From: Leptothoe spongobia TAU-MAC 1115
GTDB lineage: Bacteria > Cyanobacteriota > Cyanobacteriia > Phormidesmidales > Phormidesmidaceae
Assembly: GCF_018739885.1 (NCBI RefSeq)
Contig: NZ_JADOES010000004.1
Location: 173,581 to 237,580, forward strand
DNA length: 64,000 nt
Direction: 5' to 3'
The position numbers were made by a program, and so were the translations under genes. Each line of letters starts with the position of its first letter. Position 1 is the stretch's first letter. This document shows, piece by piece, positions 58,490 through 64,000 of this stretch. The notes beneath the pieces were generated by a model. The model was given only the letters and a program-made list of their open reading frames with translations. It ran no database searches and was not told the origin of the DNA.

Positions 58490-61105
58490 ATGATCCTAAA
58501 TCCTTTAACGACTAACATTCTCCGACGCTACTTACTCAGGTTACCGTTATCCCAGCGAGTATCACGATATCAATCTCTGATGACGGTAGCCTGGCTCCAG
58601 GCCACTCTAAAGCAGATTAAGCCAGAGGTACTACCCGATGAAAGTCTCCCTTCCGATCTAGAGAAAGGGGAGATGCAAGATACTATTCAACCCCTGCCGC
58701 CCTACTATCGCCAATACCGTTGTACCCAGGGCGATCCCCTCATCTGTCGAGAGCATACCAGCACCCCTGGCGAACCCACCAGCCTCATCTGCCACCAATG
58801 CTACTTTCCTGCCTGGCTCACCCCCGAGCAACAACTCATCGGCAAACAGGGCCAGTACCAAATCAATCAACCGTTGGGCCGCCGAGGCATTAGTCGCCTC
58901 TACGCAGGCATTCATTTGGGTTCCGAAGAGTCCATCATTATTCAAGAATATCTCTTACCGTCGCGATACTTTAATACCGACGAACAACGCCGTTACCAGG
59001 AACAGTTTATCGGACTTGCCGGAATTGCCCTCGCCGATGGTCGCTCTCAGGATATCCGCATTGTTGCTCCCTCAGACGTCATTGTCGATCCCGCTGGAGA
59101 TCGATGTTATTTAATTACCCCTGCCTTTAACCGTACTCCCACCTTAAATCAGTACTGTGCCCACCACGGTCCCTTTACAGAGTCAATGGTGCGAGACCTG
59201 CTCAATCAGGCCCTTCAAACCCTGATCTTTTTACACCAACAACGGTTTACCGTACCCACTGGTCAAGTGCAGCAGGGGGTTATTCACGGAAACCTGAACC
59301 TCAATAGTTTGTTGTGGGCGGCTAATACCGATGACAGGCCTCCCCACGGGTTTGTCTATGTTACTGACTTTCACCTCTGGACCAATCTCTTTGACCCGGC
59401 CATCATCGAGCGTGGCGATTTAGGAGCCCAGGATGAATTGAGTATTCAAGATGATTTGGGGTCCCTGGGACAGGTAGCCTTCTGGGTACTTAATGGCACG
59501 ACCGTAGATGACCATGGTTATTCCCTCAATCCTCGTCTTAATAGCCACTGGCCCAAGGAGACTGATAAAGACTTGCAACAGTTTATTCGCCGATTAATTG
59601 GCCCTGACGTCACCTTTGAAAGTGCTGAAGCAGCTCGTAATGCCTTACTTGAACTGCCGCCGCCGTTGGCCATCAGTCACAGAGAGACACGGGCTGCGGC
59701 AGTGGTCGCCCCTAAAAAGACATGGTATCGGCGGTTAATTCCCTTTGTTGCCGTGGGGGCTGTCGTACTGGCTGTTCTGGGGGGACTACTATGGTTAGTC
59801 TGGCGATCGCAACAGACGCGACGTCTGGCACAGTCCGTGTTACCCCCCTGCTGTCTCAAGGATGTGGACGGTATTCCCTCGGGGGAGTATACCTATGCCA
59901 TCCCAGATTTGGCCTATTGGCAACCGCTGTTTCAACCTTTGCCAGATGCCCAGGATCGCACCAATATTGTTGCCCAGATTCCTGGTCTATTAGATCGAGC
60001 GGCAATGCTTCAGCCTGATCTGACGTTTAAGCGGTACCGTCCTGAGTCTGAGCCAAAGACTGATGACTTTGAGGATAAATCGGTGGCGGCTGCGATCGCA
60101 GCCGTCCAATCTGGCCAGGCCGACTTTGCCATTGTGCCCATCACCCAGTCATTACCCCCTGATGTAACAGCGACTATCATTGCCTACGATAGCCTGGTAC
60201 CCGTGGTGGCCTTTAGTTACTTTAAGCGAAAGGGGAGTTTACCCACGGCACTCCAGGGCAAGGTAACCATGACCGACCTGGAAAAATTGTATGACAATAA
60301 GATCACCAACTGGGACGAGCTGAGTTCTGTTGAACTGCCGGTGAAGCGTTACTGGTCCGATGATGGAACCAACCAAGAGATTTTTCAACAACTCGCTACT
60401 GGCAACCGCTCTTCTGAAATCTCGACCAGCCCATCATCGGTCAATGAACAACCCTCAGAGCAGCCCCTTTCGCTACTGCCCATGTTACGTCGCATTTTGC
60501 AGGATTTTGAAACCGATGACACGGGTAGTATGGCCATCGCTCCCCTGAGTCAGATATTTGGCCAATGTTCTGTCTATCCGTTGGCCTTAGAAGATGGCCG
60601 TCGAGCCATATCACCGCTGGTCTTTGATACGGGGAAGGTGGTGACGCCAGCCAGTGATTTGTGCGATCGCAAGGGTAGTTACGCCCCCCATGGCGATGTC
60701 ATTCGAGCAGGGACCTATCCCCTGGCCTATCCCCTGGCCATTGTTTATCCCCTGGACAATACCCGATCTGCCATTGGCAAAGGCTTAGCACAGCTGTTAC
60801 TAACCCAGGAAAGTCAAACCCATTTAACGACATCCGGAATGGTGTCCGCCTATCCCCAGCCTAAAAACGCCCAATCCTCTCCAAACTTGCATTCATCACC
60901 TGATTATTCTGTCCCGATACCGAAAACGCTAACGCCTCCCGATAAACCCGCTGTGCCGGATGCCCCGCCAAATTTGCCGCCCCTCGCGACACAATTACCG
61001 CCCCATGGCCACAGCGCACCGCTAAATCAATTGCCCAAGCCCGTAGCCGTAGCCGTTCCTCCGATGGATTTGCCAACGTCCCATAGGTTTCTTGTCGACA
61101 TCTAA
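58490..61105 (+). CDS. Pseudokinase / phosphate-binding-type domain fusion
   Basis: 871 residues. The N-terminal part has a Cys-rich zinc-ribbon-like region (YRCTQGDPLICREH; ICHQCYFPAWL, about residues 75-105). A protein kinase-like domain follows at about 115-390. Its active site is degenerate. The HRD motif is VIHGNLNLNSLLW and the DFG motif is VTDFHLW. The glycine loop and catalytic Lys (QEYLLPS) are also not conserved, so it is a pseudokinase. A membrane helix at about 417-437 (AVGAVVLAVLGGLLWLVWRS) joins it to a PstS-type periplasmic binding domain (VTMTDLEKLYDNKITNWDEL; IAPLSQIFGQCSVYPLALED). The final 90 residues are Pro-rich and overlap the antisense gene. It may be a sensor of phosphate or another anion that signals through the pseudokinase. 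Confidence 0.8.
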   Translation: MILNPLTTNILRRYLLRLPLSQRVSRYQSLMTVAWLQATLKQIKPEVLPDESLPSDLEKGEMQDTIQPLPPYYRQYRCTQGDPLICREHTSTPGEPTSLICHQCYFPAWLTPEQQLIGKQGQYQINQPLGRRGISRLYAGIHLGSEESIIIQEYLLPSRYFNTDEQRRYQEQFIGLAGIALADGRSQDIRIVAPSDVIVDPAGDRCYLITPAFNRTPTLNQYCAHHGPFTESMVRDLLNQALQTLIFLHQQRFTVPTGQVQQGVIHGNLNLNSLLWAANTDDRPPHGFVYVTDFHLWTNLFDPAIIERGDLGAQDELSIQDDLGSLGQVAFWVLNGTTVDDHGYSLNPRLNSHWPKETDKDLQQFIRRLIGPDVTFESAEAARNALLELPPPLAISHRETRAAAVVAPKKTWYRRLIPFVAVGAVVLAVLGGLLWLVWRSQQTRRLAQSVLPPCCLKDVDGIPSGEYTYAIPDLAYWQPLFQPLPDAQDRTNIVAQIPGLLDRAAMLQPDLTFKRYRPESEPKTDDFEDKSVAAAIAAVQSGQADFAIVPITQSLPPDVTATIIAYDSLVPVVAFSYFKRKGSLPTALQGKVTMTDLEKLYDNKITNWDELSSVELPVKRYWSDDGTNQEIFQQLATGNRSSEISTSPSSVNEQPSEQPLSLLPMLRRILQDFETDDTGSMAIAPLSQIFGQCSVYPLALEDGRRAISPLVFDTGKVVTPASDLCDRKGSYAPHGDVIRAGTYPLAYPLAIVYPLDNTRSAIGKGLAQLLLTQESQTHLTTSGMVSAYPQPKNAQSSPNLHSSPDYSVPIPKTLTPPDKPAVPDAPPNLPPLATQLPPHGHSAPLNQLPKPVAVAVPPMDLPTSHRFLVDI

Positions 61106-61922
61106 TCAACTCATGATTCAGTCTGTTATAAGTCTGCTCAATCATTGGCAACGTAGACGATCGAGCCCTCTCCAAAATATCTAATCCACCCCGAGCACAG
61201 CCCAATGCAAAGAAATTGTGCGTCAGTGGATAACCTCGGTCAGCCTTCTGGATCCAGCCAACGGGCTTAATATCCAAAACTAACTCTTGGGGCGCAAACC
61301 AATCGTGTAAAGTAGCTGTCACCGTTTGCGTTGCTCCCAATGCGGCCAATTCCATCGGCGCACTAAACGAAAGAGTCTCCCCTACACCATGGAACGGGGC
61401 CAACACAAACACCGCTTGCCCATCCGGTAGCTGCGCCGCCAACATCCAATGCTCAAAAATCCCAAATCCCGTAATCCAAGGAACCATACCGTTAAAAACA
61501 TAACCACCAGCAATCTCTTTTGCCATCACCGGTTGTTGCGATCGCCGCAAATGAGAGAATCCCACACCAAGACCTATTTGACCCGCGATCGCAGCCCTCA
61601 AATATTGCTCTTTCAACCCCAGATTGCCAGAATTCGATAGCTCCTGAACACATCGCTGATGCTGACTTTGCAAAAACGCTAGCGCCCCAGAATAGCGCGC
61701 CAGTTGCTCAATAAATTCATAAATTGCCTGGGACTCCCACGCCTGACCACCCCAGTCCCGCGACGCTTTCAGACCCAGTAAACCATGACTTCCCAGCTGT
61801 TGAAATGCCTTGTGTAATGCCTTTGGATCTCGATCTAACTGAGCAGCTTGAGGTGCAATAAACGTTTGAAACAGACAATCGAGATCTTTGGTTTGTGGAC
61901 TTGAAATAGCAGATGCACCCAT
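60861..61922 (-). CDS. Acyl-CoA dehydrogenase-like protein
   Basis: 353 residues, a little short of the about 380 of typical acyl-CoA dehydrogenases. Recognisable parts are LQSQHQRCVQELSNSGNLGL, GQIGLGVGFSHLRRSQQPVM, YVFNGMVPWITGFGIFEHWM and the C-terminal helices (ERARSSTLPMIEQTYNRLNH; CGHGAVIVSRGAANLAGHPA). The usual catalytic Glu in the last helices is not certain. The 3' end overlaps the plus-strand pseudokinase gene by 245 bases, but its C-terminal domain is the one that looks family-conserved. It is 2 bases downstream of the WD40 gene stop, so they are co-transcribed. Confidence 0.78.
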   Translation of the reverse strand: MGASAISSPQTKDLDCLFQTFIAPQAAQLDRDPKALHKAFQQLGSHGLLGLKASRDWGGQAWESQAIYEFIEQLARYSGALAFLQSQHQRCVQELSNSGNLGLKEQYLRAAIAGQIGLGVGFSHLRRSQQPVMAKEIAGGYVFNGMVPWITGFGIFEHWMLAAQLPDGQAVFVLAPFHGVGETLSFSAPMELAALGATQTVTATLHDWFAPQELVLDIKPVGWIQKADRGYPLTHNFFALGCARGGLDILERARSSTLPMIEQTYNRLNHELIRCRQETYGTLANPSEERLRLRAWAIDLAVRCGHGAVIVSRGAANLAGHPAQRVYREALAFSVSGQNNQVMNASLERIGRF

Positions 61923-61924
61923 GG

Positions 61925-64000
61925 TTAATCTTCTTTACGTCCTAAGCTCAGATTGAGTTCATCCACATCCACGGCTCCCAGGTCTTTGAGATTTGATCGC
62001 TGAACCGGGTCCAGGCCAGTAATATTTTTAATTTGCATCTTTTCGTAAGGACGGGGAGGTTTGATCGGTCTGGATTCTCCTGTATGAATATTGGTGATGT
62101 AAATTGCATCGCTGCGATCGCAACTTACCAGATGTTGTCCATCGGACATAAACGCCAGGGATTGAATACCTAACGGTTGTCCCATGGGCATGGGGATTTC
62201 TAACAAGTTAGGTTCCCAATCGGCCGGGTTTGGAGAGCTGGTATCCCATAAATAAATCATCTGATCATCACTACCACTAGCCATCTGGTTCCCATCAAGG
62301 GTAAAGGCAATTGCTTTTACCCCCGCCCGATGGCAATCATCAAAAGCCTTAAGACATTGTCCCGTTTGTACATCCCAGATAATGATCTTTTTATCATCGC
62401 TGCCACTAGCCAACAACAGCTTTTGATGGCCATCAGCTGCCTCTGAGAGAGGCCTAAACATCACTGAACGAATGCGATGCTCATGTCGATCTTCGAACTT
62501 TAGCTGCTGCCGACCGTTTCTCGTATTCCAGAGAAAAATTTGTTTATCATCGCCGCCACTGGCCAAGTATCGACCATCAGGACTAAAGGCCAGGGTACGA
62601 ATCCAATGCTTGTGCTCAGATAGCTTATACAATTTAGTCCCTGTTGGTAGCTGCCAGAGAAAAATTTGTTTATCATCAGCACCACTGGCCAACAGGGTAC
62701 CATCAGGGCTAAAGACGACAGCTCTGACCCAGTGTGGATGGCCAGTAAACACCTTTACACAGGCGCTGGTTTCAATGTCCCAAATTCTCACCGTACCATC
62801 ATCACCCGCACTCGCTACCCACTTACCATGGGCCGCTACACTACGCACTCGCCCCGTATGGTCTGCCAAATCACGAATGGGGGTATCCCTACCGCTGAAG
62901 GGCTGCCACAGCTTCACATGCCAGTCATTACCACCACTGACGATCAAGTCTTCTGAATCGGAATTCTCAGCAGCGTCTCGTCGGAGTACGGCGACTGAAC
63001 GAGTCCCCATGGCAAATCCTCGCAGAATTTTGATCGAACGAATCTGTGACCCTTCACCCTCGATCCGAGATAAGACAACTGACCGGTCATCTCCTCCGCT
63101 GACCAATAGGGTTTCGTTTGGCGTTTGGTAAAACGCCACTGACCAAACTCGACTGTGATGTATGAGGGATGTCGTCAGGGGGGTTTTAGTCTCAAGATCC
63201 CATAGGACCACGTTGCCATCATCACTCCCACTAACCATGTAACGACCATCGGGACTCACCGCTACAGACCGCACACGATCCGTATGATGTCTGAGCGTTT
63301 TAACCAGCTCGTGGGAGGTTAAATCCCAAATGCGAATGGTCTGATCATCACTGCTGCTGACAAGGTACTGAGTCTGAGGCACAAAGGCTAATGATCTGGC
63401 CCAATCATCGTGGGTTAAAGCCTTAGATGAAAGTTGTTGCCCCGTGCGCCAATTCCATACACGCACATGGTTATCGTCACCACAGCTGGCAATTAGATCA
63501 CCATCAAAGCTAAAGGTAATATACCGAATCGTTTCTTCTGTTCTAGCTATAAACTTTTCAGGTGCGATGGGTCCAAAACTAGATATTTTATCCCCTGCCT
63601 GATGCCCCGCTTCATGATCATCGGCCTCATAAAACAGATAAATGGTTGAACGACTACAGCAAGCCACAATTGCTTGATCAGGGTGAAACGCCACCGAACG
63701 TACCCAATCTGGGAAATTACGATCTTCCCATTCCAACGTAATATTGCCTAAGTGGGGGGTGCTGCCCATGTGGGATTGAAATCGCCAAATTTTGAGAGTG
63801 CTATCATCCCCCCCTGTAGCAATTAATGTATTGTCTCGATTAAAAGCCAGGGAGCGTACCCAGCTGATATGGGCTTGCCAATAGGCCCATTTTTGATGAG
63901 TCTTAAGATTCCAAATATGGATATGGCCATTAATGTCTGCGGCAGCAAAATAGGCATCGGAGGGTGACTTAAAACTATCAGAACGATTAGTAAACCCTAC
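61925..64000 (-). CDS. WD40-repeat protein, 5' end beyond the window
   Basis: A WD40 protein of at least 691 residues; the frame continues in phase to base 64000, so its true start lies outside. The bases from 63770 to 64000 encode further blades (FAAADINGHIHIWNLKTHQK; LIATGGDDSTLKIWRFQSH), and an ATG at 63769 is internal. At least eleven blades are visible, for example YMVSGSDDGNVVLWDLETKT and RYLASGGDDKQIFLWNTRNG. The C-terminus (RPYEKMQIKNITGLDPVQR) is outside the propeller. WD40 proteins are scaffolds for protein complexes; the partner is unknown. It forms an operon with the acyl-CoA dehydrogenase gene. Confidence 0.85.
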   Translation of the reverse strand, partial: VGFTNRSDSFKSPSDAYFAAADINGHIHIWNLKTHQKWAYWQAHISWVRSLAFNRDNTLIATGGDDSTLKIWRFQSHMGSTPHLGNITLEWEDRNFPDWVRSVAFHPDQAIVACCSRSTIYLFYEADDHEAGHQAGDKISSFGPIAPEKFIARTEETIRYITFSFDGDLIASCGDDNHVRVWNWRTGQQLSSKALTHDDWARSLAFVPQTQYLVSSSDDQTIRIWDLTSHELVKTLRHHTDRVRSVAVSPDGRYMVSGSDDGNVVLWDLETKTPLTTSLIHHSRVWSVAFYQTPNETLLVSGGDDRSVVLSRIEGEGSQIRSIKILRGFAMGTRSVAVLRRDAAENSDSEDLIVSGGNDWHVKLWQPFSGRDTPIRDLADHTGRVRSVAAHGKWVASAGDDGTVRIWDIETSACVKVFTGHPHWVRAVVFSPDGTLLASGADDKQIFLWQLPTGTKLYKLSEHKHWIRTLAFSPDGRYLASGGDDKQIFLWNTRNGRQQLKFEDRHEHRIRSVMFRPLSEAADGHQKLLLASGSDDKKIIIWDVQTGQCLKAFDDCHRAGVKAIAFTLDGNQMASGSDDQMIYLWDTSSPNPADWEPNLLEIPMPMGQPLGIQSLAFMSDGQHLVSCDRSDAIYITNIHTGESRPIKPPRPYEKMQIKNITGLDPVQRSNLKDLGAVDVDELNLSLGRKED

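Noticed and set aside
1..64000. tRNA or rRNA genes
   Set aside because: No T-arm-like GTTCGA with a paired acceptor stem and no rRNA-like sequence was recognised by eye; a covariance-model scan would be decisive.

Overview
The window looks like part of a cyanobacterial chromosome. Palindromic GCGATCGC (HIP1-type) octamers are scattered through it, for example near 472, 2364, 2888, 7350, 19215 and 20279. The gene families are also cyanobacterial in character: several Uma2 nucleases, WD40 and TPR proteins, PIN toxin-antitoxin genes and a Nif11-like peptide. No rRNA, tRNA or CRISPR array is visible.

Layout. 1-8000 holds ordinary chromosomal genes: a TrpA-type alpha subunit, a PsiE-like membrane protein, a DMT exporter overlapping an AraC/Ogt fusion, a lone receiver domain, a HIT hydrolase and an MFS transporter. 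The centre is a large extracellular-type contractile injection system (eCIS), split into blocks. The tail block is on the minus strand (24391 to 10817): sheath, tube proteins, tail assembly protein, a giant repeat protein, hub, VgrG spike and PAAR-like tip. A second minus block (28000 to 25304) has DUF4157, Uma2 and an AAA+ ATPase. A third minus block (39060 to 35753) has a DUF4255 tail terminator and a second AAA+ ATPase. The baseplate block is on the plus strand (39998 to about 53612): gp25, baseplate J, a gp7/tail-I-like protein, a 440-aa unknown, two membrane-spanning Ig-like proteins (one with WD40 repeats), a Cache-HAMP protein and a TPR protein. No tail fibre and no classic coiled-coil tape measure are visible. 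Two large single-pass proteins sit in the baseplate operon, so a membrane-anchored (thylakoid-type) machine is more plausible than a free particle.

The eCIS blocks are interrupted by an accessory region (28121-35560). It contains Uma2 nucleases, a type I restriction-like fragment, a PIN-type toxin-antitoxin pair, a REP-type Y1 transposase (RAYT) with MITE-like repeats, and a tyrosine recombinase.

The most interesting feature is a set of four genes (8554, 34284 minus, 53994, 55177). They share a roughly 50-residue N-terminus (MYEQ...NKSRA..N...QKKS......F.DNRPEA..Q) but have unrelated or diverged C-terminal domains. This looks like an eCIS loading tag on swappable effectors. Each gene or gene pair sits in the same DNA frame: a 39-bp hairpin, a conserved roughly 35-bp block, a 29-bp hairpin, the gene, and a roughly 50-bp terminal inverted repeat ending in GTTA. 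One module abuts the 3' end of the tyrosine recombinase gene. The architecture suggests an integron-like system that shuffles eCIS cargo genes; the recombinase here is frameshifted near its N-terminus.

The right end (56714-64000) carries a pentameric-channel-like protein, a pseudokinase fused to a phosphate-binding-type domain, an acyl-CoA dehydrogenase-like protein and a WD40 protein that runs off the window.
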